The notes under the pieces are model-generated. The model did not search any database and was not told the origin of the DNA. It saw nothing but the letters and a program-made list of their open reading frames with translations. This document shows positions 9,552 to 19,030 of a DNA stretch of 64,000 nt, in pieces. Position 1 is the stretch's first letter, and each line of letters starts with the position of its first letter. The DNA is taken from the NCBI GenBank assembly GCA_902827205.1, contig LR792634.1, positions 1,116,001-1,180,000 on the forward strand, written 5' to 3'. Source of the DNA: Methanocaldococcus lauensis (GTDB lineage: Archaea; AGJL01; Methanococci; Methanococcales; Methanocaldococcaceae). The translations under genes and the position numbers were made by a program.

Positions 9552-10652
9552 ATGAAATTTTTCAATAGAGAAGAGGAGATAAAGGAAATTTTATCTATTT
9601 TAGAAGGGGAGCCCAATTTTATTTATTTTATTTTTGGACCTATAAACAGTGGAAAAACTGCATTAATTACGGAGGTAATAAACAATAAGTTAGACAAAAA
9701 TAAGTATGTAGTATTTTATATAAACCTTAGGGGGAGGTTTATAGATGATTACGATAAGTTTTTAAAGGTTTTATTTAATGTTTATGAGGAACCATTAATT
9801 GATAAGATAAGAACTGCTTTATTATCTATAGTAAAAGACCTTCCAGAGGTTATAAAATCAACTATAATATCCAAATTATCAGGAGGAGTTGTTAGCGGAA
9901 TACCAATACCCAAAAATTTATTAACACAGTTATTATTGAAAAAAGATAATATAGAGGATGTTTTTGAATTTTTGGATGGGTATTTTATTGAAATAAATAA
10001 AAAAGGTAAAAAACCTATTTTAATTATCGATGAACTGCAAGTTATTGGTGATTTAAAAATTAACGGTTTTTTAATTTATAAACTTTTTAACTTTTTTGTT
10101 AGATTAACTAAAGAGTTACATCTTTGCCATGTCTTATGTTTAAGTTTAGATAGTTTGTTTATTGAGTATGTTTATAACACTGGAGAGTTAGAAGGAAGAG
10201 CTAAATACATATTAGTAGATGATTTTGATAAAGAAACTGCCTTAAAGTTTATGGATTTCTTAGCTAAAGAAATATTAAATAAAAATCTCTCTGATGATGA
10301 GAAGGAATTAATCTATAGTTATGTTGGTGGGAAGCCAGTTTTAATCTATAAAGTTATTGATAAAATGAGATATGAGGAATTAGATAATATACTAAATGAG
10401 ATGTTAAAAATAGAAATTTCAAAATTGAAATACTTTTTAGAAGATGTAAAAGAGGATAATGAAAAATTTTATAAAGAAGTTGTCAATTATTTAAGTTTAT
10501 TTAAAGAAAATTATATAATTGAAGATGTTAAAATCCCTAAAAAAATTAGAGAGTTTTTAATTAAAAAGAATATTTTATTCCTAAATCCAATTGATGGAAA
10601 TTTAAAACCTCAAAGTTATTTAATCTGGAACGCTATAAAGAGAGTTTTATAA
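9552..10652 (+). CDS. Archaeal-type STAND/AAA-like ATPase (PF01637-like)
   Basis: 366 residues. It begins with the family signature [11 protein letters not shown]; Walker A is GPINSGKT (29-36) and Walker B LIIDEL (157-162). The C-terminal 100 residues look like a winged-helix region. The family is expanded in Methanocaldococcus and of unknown role; members are often thought to act as signalling or mobile-element ATPases. GGTGAAATC precedes the ATG. It is followed after 14 bases by the convergent end of purL. Confidence 0.85.
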   Translation: MKFFNREEEIKEILSILEGEPNFIYFIFGPINSGKTALITEVINNKLDKNKYVVFYINLRGRFIDDYDKFLKVLFNVYEEPLIDKIRTALLSIVKDLPEVIKSTIISKLSGGVVSGIPIPKNLLTQLLLKKDNIEDVFEFLDGYFIEINKKGKKPILIIDELQVIGDLKINGFLIYKLFNFFVRLTKELHLCHVLCLSLDSLFIEYVYNTGELEGRAKYILVDDFDKETALKFMDFLAKEILNKNLSDDEKELIYSYVGGKPVLIYKVIDKMRYEELDNILNEMLKIEISKLKYFLEDVKEDNEKFYKEVVNYLSLFKENYIIEDVKIPKKIREFLIKKNILFLNPIDGNLKPQSYLIWNAIKRVL

Positions 10653-10666
10653 AAATTTATTAATTT

Positions 10667-12868
10667 TTAATAAGTTCCCATCATCTTTGGAAATGCCTCA
10701 TAATACCTCTTTTTAAGTTCGCTTACATCTAAATTGATAATCTCTTTTTTGTTAATAATTATCTTTAATTTATTGTCTTTTTCAACTTTTCCAATTACAT
10801 AAGCATTGCTTAATTTATTTAAAACTTTATCATAATTTTTCTCACTAACAGCTAATATAATTCTTCCAGATGTTTCAGAAAACAATAATATGTCCTCTCT
10901 TAAATTATTTTTATTGTATTCAGTTAAATCTACATTTAAGCCAACATTGTTTATTATAGCTATCTTTGCTAATGCTACAGCCAATCCACCTCTTGAACAA
11001 TCTACTGCCTCATTGACTAAACCTTCCCTTATAACTTCCCTTACTTCAGAGTATATTTTCTTTTCCTTCTCTAAATCAACTCTTGGAACTTTTCCATCTT
11101 CAGTATTATGTATAACTTTGTAGTACTCACTACCTCCCATTTCATCTTTAGTTTCATTAGTTATAATTAAAAGGTCTCCTTCTTTAATCTTGTTAAATAC
11201 TGAAGGAACTTTTTCAACATTTTCTATTTTACCAAGCACAAATATTGCAGGAGTTGGATTTATTGGATGTTCTTTTCCATTAATAATAGTTTCATTGTAT
11301 AAACTTACATTTCCTCCAACAACTGGAATTTCAAAGAATTCTGCCGCATCTGATAGACCTCTAATACATTCTGAAAGTTGCCAGAATCTCTCTGGTTTTT
11401 CAGGATTTCCAAAGTTTAAATTATCGAGCATTGCTATTGGTTCAGATCCAACTGTTGCTAAATTTCTAACTGCTTCAGCAACTGCATTTATTGAACCAAC
11501 ATAAGGATTTAACTTACAGTATCTTGAATTACAGTCGGTAGTTAATGCTATGCCCATTGGATATACTTCGTTTATCCTTAACACAGCCGCATCTTTTCCT
11601 GGCTTTATAACTGTTCTAATTTGAACATCGTAGTCATACTGCTGATATATCCACTCTTTTGAGCAAATATTTGGACTTTCGAGCAATTTTAACAATACTT
11701 CATTTAAATCCTCAGGCATTTTTATTTTTTCTTTATCGTCTTCTTTTTCTTTAATATCCTCTTTTCCCACTCTATCATATAGTGGAGCTTCGCATAATAA
11801 ATCTAATGGCAAATCAACTACAATCTCCCCATTATATTTTGCTATAATTCTCTTTTCAGGAATAGTTTTCCCAATAACTGATGTAGGTAATTCATATTTT
11901 TTAAAGATTTTAATTATTTCTTCTTCACTTCCAGGTTCAACAGCCAATAACATTCTCTCCTGACTTTCAGAAACCATAATTTCGTAAGGAGTTAGTGGCT
12001 CTCTTAATATAACATTTTCTAAGTAAAGTTCGCATCCTACTCCTCCACCGTAGCACATTTCAGATGACGCCCCTGAAAGTCCTGCCGCTCCTAAATCTTT
12101 CATTGCCTTAACTTTTCCTGTTTTCACAGCCTCTAAGACAGCATCAATTAAACATTTTTCAGCAAATGCATCACCAACTTGGACACAAGGTCTTTCTTCC
12201 TCACTCTCTTCAGTTAAATCTTTTGACGCAAAAGAAGCCCCTCCTATTCCGTCCCTACCTGTAGAGCCAACTAATATTAAAGACAAACCTGGTTCTTTGG
12301 CTTTTCCAGTAATGATTTCATTTTCTTTAACTAAACCTACACATACGACATTCACTAAGTTGTTGTAATCAAAGGAACTGTCGAATTCACACTCTCCACC
12401 AACTGTTGGAACTCCTATTCTGTTTCCATAATCTCCTATTCCCCTAACAACTCCATCAATTAGCCATCTAACTTTATCTCCTTCTTTTCCATTGACATCT
12501 CCAAATCTCAAAGGATCCATTAATGCAATTGGCTTAGCACCCATTGACAAAACATCTCTAACAATTCCCCCTACTCCAGTAGCAGCTCCATTGTAAGGAT
12601 CTATATATGAAGGGTGATTGTGGCTTTCCATAGCTATTGCTAAGCAGATATCATCCTTTAATCTAATTACTGCGGCATCATCTCCAATTCCGACAACAAT
12701 GTTTTTCTTAGTTTTTTCATTGATTGTCTTAGCAAACATCCTCAATAATTTTTTTGAAGTTCTATATGCACAATGCTCACTCCAAAGGTTTTCAAACATT
12801 GCCAACTCTATGTGGTTAGGTTTCCTCCCTAAAACTTTCTCTATATATTTTAAATCGTTCTCATTCAT
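10667..12868 (-). CDS. purL: Phosphoribosylformylglycinamidine synthase subunit II
   Basis: 733 residues, the usual length for the small-type PurL that works with separate PurS and PurQ. It starts with an ENLWSEHCAYRTSK block, followed by GIGDDAAVI and VGGIVRDV. It converts FGAR to FGAM in purine synthesis, using ATP and ammonia channelled from PurQ. The two duplicated halves of the AIRS/PurL fold are visible: a second copy begins around residue 420 (KPGKDAAVLRI) with GGNVSLYNE. ndk lies upstream on the same strand, an arrangement I recall from M. jannaschii. Confidence 0.96.
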   Translation of the reverse strand: MNENDLKYIEKVLGRKPNHIELAMFENLWSEHCAYRTSKKLLRMFAKTINEKTKKNIVVGIGDDAAVIRLKDDICLAIAMESHNHPSYIDPYNGAATGVGGIVRDVLSMGAKPIALMDPLRFGDVNGKEGDKVRWLIDGVVRGIGDYGNRIGVPTVGGECEFDSSFDYNNLVNVVCVGLVKENEIITGKAKEPGLSLILVGSTGRDGIGGASFASKDLTEESEEERPCVQVGDAFAEKCLIDAVLEAVKTGKVKAMKDLGAAGLSGASSEMCYGGGVGCELYLENVILREPLTPYEIMVSESQERMLLAVEPGSEEEIIKIFKKYELPTSVIGKTIPEKRIIAKYNGEIVVDLPLDLLCEAPLYDRVGKEDIKEKEDDKEKIKMPEDLNEVLLKLLESPNICSKEWIYQQYDYDVQIRTVIKPGKDAAVLRINEVYPMGIALTTDCNSRYCKLNPYVGSINAVAEAVRNLATVGSEPIAMLDNLNFGNPEKPERFWQLSECIRGLSDAAEFFEIPVVGGNVSLYNETIINGKEHPINPTPAIFVLGKIENVEKVPSVFNKIKEGDLLIITNETKDEMGGSEYYKVIHNTEDGKVPRVDLEKEKKIYSEVREVIREGLVNEAVDCSRGGLAVALAKIAIINNVGLNVDLTEYNKNNLREDILLFSETSGRIILAVSEKNYDKVLNKLSNAYVIGKVEKDNKLKIIINKKEIINLDVSELKKRYYEAFPKMMGTY

Positions 12869-12891
12869 ATTTACACCTTCTATTTTGTATT

Positions 12892-13314
12892 TTACTCACT
12901 AAAAATTTCATCATCTTTAAAGAATAGTTTTATTTCTCTTTCGGCACTCTCTTTAGAGTCTGAAGCATGAATTACATTATCAGGAGTTGTTAATGCAAAA
13001 TCTCCCCTAATAGTTCCTGGCTCTGCCTCAGATGGATTAGTTTTTCCAATCATCTTTCTAACAACAGATATTGCATTTTCTCCTTCTATAACCATTACTA
13101 CCATTCTTCCAGACATCATAAAGTTTATTAATCTCTCATAAAACTCTTTTCCTTTATGCTCTTCATAATATTTTTCAGCCAACTCTCTATTTAACTTAAT
13201 CATTTTCATAGCAACAATTTCAAAACCTTTGTTTTCAAACCTCTCTATAATTTTTCCTATTAATTTCCTTTTTACAGCATCTGGCTTTATAGCTACGAAT
13301 GTCCTTTCTTTCAT
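12892..13314 (-). CDS. ndk: Nucleoside diphosphate kinase
   Basis: 140 residues from the ATG at 13314. The longer frame to 13338 adds eight residues not found in the family, so the inner start is preferred. It begins [14 protein letters not shown]; the active-site histidine is H116 in the block NVIHASDS, which carries the phosphate between NTP and NDP. It lies 23 bases upstream of purL on the same strand, consistent with a purine nucleotide operon. A degenerate transposase ends 62 bases upstream of its start. Confidence 0.96.
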   Translation of the reverse strand: MKERTFVAIKPDAVKRKLIGKIIERFENKGFEIVAMKMIKLNRELAEKYYEEHKGKEFYERLINFMMSGRMVVMVIEGENAISVVRKMIGKTNPSEAEPGTIRGDFALTTPDNVIHASDSKESAEREIKLFFKDDEIFSE

Positions 13315-13376
13315 AACTATCCCATAGTTAATTTTCAAAGGTAAAAGCTAAATTATATTTTTTATAGTACTATGCT

Positions 13377-13856
13377 TTATTTTAATATACTTCTTACGAA
13401 TAATATAGTATCGAGACTACTTCGAGTTTTGGAGACATAAATACTCAAGCATTCCTTAGATTCTACATCGATGGCAGACCATACATAAATAGTTTCGTTA
13501 CCAAACTTTAGTTTGGTTTCATCGATAGCGATTAAGTTTCTTGTCTTTCGGAGTGAGCGAAGCGAACGGAGATCTACAAAATCACGACGTGATTTTGTTC
13601 AATATTTCAGGCTCGTTTAAAATCTCTTTAAGCTTATGATAATAAGTTCTAACAGATTCATGGCTTATACTTTCAAATTGAGAAAGGAACAAACTAACTT
13701 TCCTCAACGATAACCCTAAGTAGTACAAAATTCTTTCCAAGATTTTAATCTTTATCGACTTCCTATTCCTCTTAAAAATATTCTTCTGTAAGCTTCATAG
13801 TTTTCTATTTTTTTATACATCCTTATTATTAAATTTTTATCTTGACAACCTCTCAT
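13377..13856 (-). pseudogene. Degenerate DDE transposase fragment (IS6-like)
   Basis: Reading the minus strand from the ATG at 13856 gives a Cys/Lys-rich start (MRGCQDKNLI), then frame changes. A second frame carries an HTH-like region ([17 protein letters not shown], then [15 protein letters not shown]). A third carries [20 protein letters not shown] and [16 protein letters not shown], which matches the start of an IS6-type DDE domain, with Asp in IDET and a second Asp in AID. The frame stops at SILK, so the rest of the catalytic domain is lost. A palindromic insert lies between the HTH and DDE parts. No terminal inverted repeats or target duplications were identified. This explains most of the 670-base gap between ndk and livJ. 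Confidence 0.75.
13576..13598. repeat. 23-bp palindrome inside transposase remnant
   Basis: Two arms of 11 bases (ACAAAATCACG and CGTGATTTTGT) flank a single central A. Just beside it (13549-13572) is a GC-richer stretch with a GCGAA GCGAA direct repeat. Both fall exactly where the transposase reading frame breaks, so they look like a later small insertion. Confidence 0.7.
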
Positions 13857-13917
13857 TAAAATATAGTATAGTAATGTAATATTAAAAATAGTAATAATAT
13901 TTATTAACTAAACTCAT

Positions 13918-13936
13918 CTCGAAAAACTTAAATATT
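13918..13936 (+). promoter_or_regulatory. Likely BRE/TATA promoter of livJ
   Basis: The stretch CTCGAAAAACTTAAATATTG has an A-rich BRE (CGAAAAA) followed by a TATA-like CTTAAATA, about 60 bases before the proposed livJ start. Position and composition match archaeal promoters. Confidence 0.5.
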
Positions 13937-13985
13937 GTCCATTCATAAAAAATGAAATTACCATAGCTTTTAATGAGGTGATACT

Positions 13986-15224
13986 ATTAAAAAGATAATC
14001 GCCATATTATTGGGGGCTATTCTCATAGGAAGTGTGTTTTTAACAGGATGTACCCAAAAACAAGAAGAAGAAAATGTTATTAAAGTTGGATTGTTGGTTG
14101 ATTTATCTGGAGGTTTAGCAACCTATGGAAACAATGAAAAGCATATTTGTGAAATTGCTGAAGAGAAAATAAACAAATACTTTGAAGAGAGAGGAATGCC
14201 TTACAAAGTTAAGCTCTATGTTGAAGACACAAAGGCAGATCCAAAGGTTTGTTTAGATAAAATGCAAGCACTTCATGCTATGGGAATAAACTTTTTCTTA
14301 GGTCCAATGGCAAGTGGAGAAGTTAAGAACGTTAAAAACTTCGTAAATTCAAACAAACTTGTAATTATATCACCATCATCCACAGCACCACCAGAAGATA
14401 TTGGATGTGCTAAACCAGAAGATAAGAAATATATATTTAGATTCGTCCCAACAGATAACTTCCAAGGAAATGCTATAGGTGATTTAGCTAAAGAACTTGG
14501 TTTAAAGAATGTTATTGTTATTTATAGAAAAGATGCGTGGGGAGATGGTTTAGAGAAAGCTACTGTTGAGAAATTAAAAGCTAATGGAATAAAGGTTATA
14601 GATGAAATACCTTACGACCCTAACATTGGTGATTGGAGTCCAATAATTCAAACAGCAACAAATGATATTAGTGGAAAAGGAAACGATACAGGAATAATAT
14701 TCATTGGTTATGAAGAAGTTGCAACACTCTTAGCTCAGATAAAAGATGACTCACCTTTATTAAACTACACGTGGGTTGGATGTGATGGAACAGCAAACAG
14801 TAAAAAAGTTTTAGAAGAAGTTAAGGATAAAGCCATAAAAGTTGGTTTATATTCAACAATGTTCTACTCTGAAACAGATGAAGCAGAAAAGTTAAAAGAA
14901 GAATTTAAAAAGAGAGGTTATGGAGAACCAGACCAGTATGCATTAAACGTCTATGATGCGTTTTGGGTTGGAGCTATTTCATACGCTGAAATGTTAAATG
15001 AATCTGGAAAATATGATGCCGATTTATTAGCTAAGAAGATAAAAGAGAACGCAATAAAATATTCCGAAGGGCAGTTTGGAGTTAAGTCAGTAACTGGATA
15101 CATAAAATTAAATGAATGGAACGATAGAGCAAGTGGAAACTATGGAATCTTTGCAGTAACAGAAGATGGATGGAAGTTAGTTGGAATCTGGGACTCAACA
15201 ACTGGAAAAATCAGCTGGCAATAA
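13986..15224 (+). CDS. livJ: Branched-chain amino acid ABC transporter, substrate-binding lipoprotein; probable ATT start
   Basis: The binding protein of a HAAT-type ABC importer. The frame after the in-frame stop at 13974-13976 reads GGT GAT ACT ATT AAA AAG. Starting at ATT 13986 gives a complete lipoprotein signal peptide (KKIIAILLG, hydrophobic core, lipobox LTGC), with the binding site GGTGAT three bases upstream. The only canonical start, TTG at 14010, would remove the basic n-region. The mature part starts at the Cys and contains VGLLVDLSGGLATYG and the periplasmic-binding fold (~380 residues). The gene leads the liv cluster and is separated from livG by a T-rich gap. Gene identity is firm; the start codon is an inference. 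Confidence 0.9.
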   Translation: MKKIIAILLGAILIGSVFLTGCTQKQEEENVIKVGLLVDLSGGLATYGNNEKHICEIAEEKINKYFEERGMPYKVKLYVEDTKADPKVCLDKMQALHAMGINFFLGPMASGEVKNVKNFVNSNKLVIISPSSTAPPEDIGCAKPEDKKYIFRFVPTDNFQGNAIGDLAKELGLKNVIVIYRKDAWGDGLEKATVEKLKANGIKVIDEIPYDPNIGDWSPIIQTATNDISGKGNDTGIIFIGYEEVATLLAQIKDDSPLLNYTWVGCDGTANSKKVLEEVKDKAIKVGLYSTMFYSETDEAEKLKEEFKKRGYGEPDQYALNVYDAFWVGAISYAEMLNESGKYDADLLAKKIKENAIKYSEGQFGVKSVTGYIKLNEWNDRASGNYGIFAVTEDGWKLVGIWDSTTGKISWQ

Positions 15225-15229
15225 ATTTA

Positions 15230-15300
15230 ATCTCTTTTTTCTTTTTTCTAATTTTTTAATTTTTGTTTTTGCTTCTATAATTTTAAAACCTATTTTTTAT
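15230..15300 (+). terminator. T-rich terminator-like region after livJ
   Basis: Several runs of five to six T residues (CTTTTTTCTTTTTTC, ATTTTTTAATTTTTG) follow the livJ stop. Archaeal RNA polymerase terminates at such U-runs, so transcription may partly end here. The 166-base livJ-livG gap also holds further AT-rich DNA with a possible second TATA before livG. Confidence 0.5.
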
Positions 15301-15390
15301 TTTTTAGTTTTTTATCAATAAAGTATAAAAATTATAATTTTTTTATTTTTTAAATAGAGTTTTAATGCTACTTACTTTTTGAGGGATAAA

Positions 15391-16152
15391 ATGGAAATTT
15401 TAAGAACAGAAAATATTGTAAAGTATTTTGGAGAGTTTAGAGCTTTAAATGGAGTGTCTATAAGTGTAAATAAAGGAGATGTTACATTAATTATAGGGCC
15501 AAATGGGAGTGGAAAATCAACACTAATAAATGTCATCACTGGGTTTTTAAAGGCAGATGAGGGGAAGGTTTATTTTGAAAATAAAGATATAACAAACAAA
15601 GAGCCAGCAGAACTCTATCATTATGGTATTGTTAGAACTTTCCAAACGCCACAACCTTTAAAAGAAATGACAGTGCTTGAAAATTTGTTAATAGGAGAAA
15701 TTAATCCTGGAGAAAGTCCATTAAAAGCGCTGTTTTATAAAAAATGGATTCCAAAAGAGGAAGAGATGGTTGAAAAGGCTTTCAAAATATTGGAATTTTT
15801 GAAATTATCTCACTTATATGATAGAAAGGCTGGAGAGTTGAGTGGAGGGCAGATGAAACTTGTTGAAATTGGAAGAGCTTTAATGACAAATCCAAAAATG
15901 ATTGTTATGGATGAGCCAATAGCTGGAGTAGCTCCAGGTTTAGCTCATGATATATTTAATCATGTCCTTGAATTGAAAGAGAAGGGAATAACTTTCCTAA
16001 TTATTGAACACAGGTTGGATATTGTTTTGAACTATATAGACCATTTATATGTTATGTTCAATGGGCAGATTATTGCTGAAGGTAGAGGAGAAGAAGAGAT
16101 TAAGAAGGTTTTATCAGACCCAAAAGTTGTGGAAATTTATATTGGAGAGTAA
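15391..16152 (+). CDS. livG: Branched-chain amino acid ABC transporter ATPase
   Basis: 253 residues from ATG 15391, chosen because GAGGGA precedes it directly; a TTG at 15379 overlaps that site. Walker A is GPNGSGKS near residue 36, the signature LSGGQMK and Walker B MIVMDEPIAG follow. The insert around LYHYGIVRTFQTPQP is typical of LivG rather than LivF. With LivF it forms the cytoplasmic ATPase pair that drives LivHM. The livF start lies 15 bases after its stop. Confidence 0.95.
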   Translation: MEILRTENIVKYFGEFRALNGVSISVNKGDVTLIIGPNGSGKSTLINVITGFLKADEGKVYFENKDITNKEPAELYHYGIVRTFQTPQPLKEMTVLENLLIGEINPGESPLKALFYKKWIPKEEEMVEKAFKILEFLKLSHLYDRKAGELSGGQMKLVEIGRALMTNPKMIVMDEPIAGVAPGLAHDIFNHVLELKEKGITFLIIEHRLDIVLNYIDHLYVMFNGQIIAEGRGEEEIKKVLSDPKVVEIYIGE

Positions 16153-16167
16153 TATTTGGTGATGAAT

Positions 16168-16881
16168 ATGATAAAGGTAAAAAACCTAAATGCTGGATAT
16201 GGAAAATTACAGATACTATTTGATGTGAATGCAAAAATAGAAAAAGGGAAGATTACAACAGTTGTAGGACCTAATGGTAGTGGAAAATCTACATTTTTAA
16301 AAACTTTGTTTGGTTTAACAAAGATATATTCTGGAGAGATTATATTTAAAGATAAAGATATAGCAAAAGTTCCTCCTCACAAAAAAGCAAGGATGAAAAT
16401 AGCCTATTTACCACAAACAAACAACGTATTTGCTAATTTAACTGTTGAAGAAAACTTAAAGATTGCAGGCTATGTGCTAAATAAAGATAAAGTTAAAGAG
16501 AGGATAGAAATTGCTTTAAATGTATTTCCAGAACTTAAAGATATTTTAAAGAGAAAAGCAGGAACACTAAGTGGAGGGCAAAGACAATTTTTAGCTATGG
16601 GAATGGCTTTAGTTAGAGATGCTGAAGTTTTAATGTTGGATGAGCCAACTGCCCAACTATCGCCAAAACTTGCAGAAGTGATTTTTGAAAAGATTATTGA
16701 GATGAAAGATGATTTTGGATTAACAATTTTATTAGTTGAGCAAAATGCAAAGAGAGCTTTAGAGATTAGTGATAACGGATATATGTTTGTTAGTGGAAGA
16801 GTGGCATTTGAAGGAACTGCTGAGGAATTATTGAATCACGAGAAGTTTAAGGAATACTCATTAGGAATAACAGCAATTTAA
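16168..16881 (+). CDS. livF: Branched-chain amino acid ABC transporter ATPase
   Basis: 237 residues from ATG 16168. GGTGAT lies in front, while the in-frame TTG and ATG at 16156 and 16162 overlap that site. Walker [10 protein letters not shown], signature LSGGQRQ and Walker [14 protein letters not shown] are intact. It is slightly shorter than LivG, as is usual, and partners with it. The next gene begins 10 bases after the stop. Confidence 0.95.
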   Translation: MIKVKNLNAGYGKLQILFDVNAKIEKGKITTVVGPNGSGKSTFLKTLFGLTKIYSGEIIFKDKDIAKVPPHKKARMKIAYLPQTNNVFANLTVEENLKIAGYVLNKDKVKERIEIALNVFPELKDILKRKAGTLSGGQRQFLAMGMALVRDAEVLMLDEPTAQLSPKLAEVIFEKIIEMKDDFGLTILLVEQNAKRALEISDNGYMFVSGRVAFEGTAEELLNHEKFKEYSLGITAI

Positions 16882-16891
16882 GGTGAAAATA

Positions 16892-17803
16892 ATGATTTTA
16901 GAGGGAGCAATTATTTATTCCAACCTTTTAGTTTTATTGGCTTTAGGATTAACTCTAACTTATATAACAACAAACGTTCCAAACTTTGCCCAGGGAAGTT
17001 ATGCAATAGTTGGGAGTTATGTTGCTTTAACCATGTTAAAGTTGTTTGATATAGGTCCTTATCTTTCTCTGCCAGTATTATTTGTTGTTGGGGCAGTTGT
17101 TGGTTTAGTAACTTACTTAGCTTTAAAGCCATTGATAAAAAGAGGAGCTTCAGTAGAGATTTTAATGATTGCTACATTGGCAATTGATTTGATATTGTTG
17201 GGAGTTATTGGAGCTTATTCTGAAATATTAAGTGCAATTGTTGGCTCTACTCAGGCAAAATTCGTTTTTGCAAACTTAGACTTTACGGCATTTGGATTTA
17301 AAGGAATTTTGTTCGTTTCAACATTTGTTATTATTTTACTATTACTTGGGCTTTATCTTCTATTGTATAAAACAAAGTTTGGTATTGCTTTAAGAGCATC
17401 AATGGAAAATCCTTCCCTTGCTCAAACAATGGGGATTGATGTAGAAAAAACAAGATTATTCTCTTGGATTCTATCTGGAGCTTTAGCTGGAGTTGCTGGA
17501 GGACTTTTACCTTTCATGCAAGAAATTGTTCCAGCTACAGGAGGTTTAATAATTATTTCAATCTTTGCAGCGAGTATTGTTGGAGGATTGAGACATATAA
17601 GTGGGGCTTTAATTGGGGGTTACATAATTGGAGTATCTGAGAGTTTAATAACCTATTACTTGGCATCAGTATTTGGTACTGGATTCTTAGTTTATGGAAA
17701 GGTCATCTCCCTAATTATAATGATAATAACATTGTTAGTTGCACCTTATGGAATTACAGGGGTTGATTGGAAGAAGGTTAAAGCTAAATTAGTATCATCT
17801 TAG
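16892..17803 (+). CDS. livH: Branched-chain amino acid ABC transporter permease LivH
   Basis: 303 residues from ATG 16892; the GTG at 16883 is part of GGTGAAA and is not preferred. About eight hydrophobic segments are visible. The N-terminal block LTLTYITTNVPNFAQGSY and the cytoplasmic loop FGIALRASMENPSLAQTMGID, seen in LivH-type permeases, couple to the ATPases. It forms the membrane channel together with LivM. The spacing to livM is 42 bases. Confidence 0.94.
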   Translation: MILEGAIIYSNLLVLLALGLTLTYITTNVPNFAQGSYAIVGSYVALTMLKLFDIGPYLSLPVLFVVGAVVGLVTYLALKPLIKRGASVEILMIATLAIDLILLGVIGAYSEILSAIVGSTQAKFVFANLDFTAFGFKGILFVSTFVIILLLLGLYLLLYKTKFGIALRASMENPSLAQTMGIDVEKTRLFSWILSGALAGVAGGLLPFMQEIVPATGGLIIISIFAASIVGGLRHISGALIGGYIIGVSESLITYYLASVFGTGFLVYGKVISLIIMIITLLVAPYGITGVDWKKVKAKLVSS

Positions 17804-17845
17804 ATTTTGATAAATTAATTTTTAATATTTTTATGAGGTGAAAAA

Positions 17846-18886
17846 ATGATTGTTGAGCTTATATCATTAATCTTATTGTGGTTTGGGATTTATTATATAG
17901 TGTCTTTATCCTTAAATATGGAGTTTGGTTATGCTGGAATCCCTAACTTTGGTAAAGCTTTATCTGTTTTAGTTGGGGCAATTGCAGTTGGAGGAATTTT
18001 AGATAGATTGTTAATGCTTTATTTCGGTGTTGGAGGAGGATTGATTGAAGGCTCTACTTATGCAACATCTATGATAAATGATGTAATTGCTTCAAATCCA
18101 TTAGTTGGGATTGGAATTTTAATATTGGCTATAATATTAGCTTCAATTTTAGGATTTATTGTTGGAGCTATCTTTATTCTACCAAGTGCTAAGTTAAAAG
18201 AAGACTATTTGGGGATTACATTGTTGGCAATAAGTGAGGCAGTATTTTTAGTTTGTACCTATGATTTAAATATAATTGGTGGATATTATGGAATCTCCAC
18301 TCCAGATATTTTAGCGTTTGTCTCTGGGGAGTATAGAGGTTGGGTATTTACAGGAATAGTATTATTTATTGCCTTCTTAGTTTATTTATTCTTTGAAAGA
18401 TTACTAAATACACCATTTGGGAGAATATTGAAAGCAATGAGAGAAAATGAAGACACTGTTAAGGCATTTGGTAGAGATATAATGAAGTTGAGGATAAAAA
18501 CAATGGCAATTGGTTCTGCAATTGGTGCTATTGCAGGAGCTTTGTATTCATTATATACAGTAAATATAGTAGCTAATGCATTTACAAGGGTTGAATGGAC
18601 GTTTTTCCCATTCTTAATGGTTTTATTGGGAGGAAAAGGAAATAATAAAGGAGTTGCTTTAGGGGTTTTGTGTTATGTTATAGTTAAAGTATTATTAGAT
18701 GTTTATAAGTATGACTTAAAATATACCTTAAATATTCCATTTGAGCCTGTTTGGTTATCTTATATACTATTTGGAGTTTTAATGCTTCTCATTCTTTACT
18801 ATAAGCCGTCTGGTTTAATCCCTGAAAAACCAATTATAACTCCTCCAATGAAAAAGAAAATTATGGAAATTAGTAATAATAAATAA
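17846..18886 (+). CDS. livM: Branched-chain amino acid ABC transporter permease LivM
   Basis: 346 residues with about nine hydrophobic segments. The N-terminal block LSLNMEFGYAGIPNFGKAL and the ATPase-coupling loop FGRILKAMRENEDTVKAFGRD are characteristic. GAGGTGAAAAA precedes the ATG. It completes the five-gene transporter. The following 144 bases contain only AT-rich DNA with T-runs and the leader of the next gene. Confidence 0.94.
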   Translation: MIVELISLILLWFGIYYIVSLSLNMEFGYAGIPNFGKALSVLVGAIAVGGILDRLLMLYFGVGGGLIEGSTYATSMINDVIASNPLVGIGILILAIILASILGFIVGAIFILPSAKLKEDYLGITLLAISEAVFLVCTYDLNIIGGYYGISTPDILAFVSGEYRGWVFTGIVLFIAFLVYLFFERLLNTPFGRILKAMRENEDTVKAFGRDIMKLRIKTMAIGSAIGAIAGALYSLYTVNIVANAFTRVEWTFFPFLMVLLGGKGNNKGVALGVLCYVIVKVLLDVYKYDLKYTLNIPFEPVWLSYILFGVLMLLILYYKPSGLIPEKPIITPPMKKKIMEISNNK

Positions 18887-19030
18887 TTTATAATAAATAA
18901 TATTGTATATTAAAATTTTTATCTTTTTTAAATAATTTTAAATAAAAAAGTCCTAAAATTTTTAAACTTATAGTAAATTATATTTTAAAATCAAAATCAC
19001 TATAAAATACAATGGTTTTTTGGTGATAAA

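Noticed and set aside
16911-17132. Minus-strand open frame opposite livH
   Set aside because: Shadow of hydrophobic permease codons.
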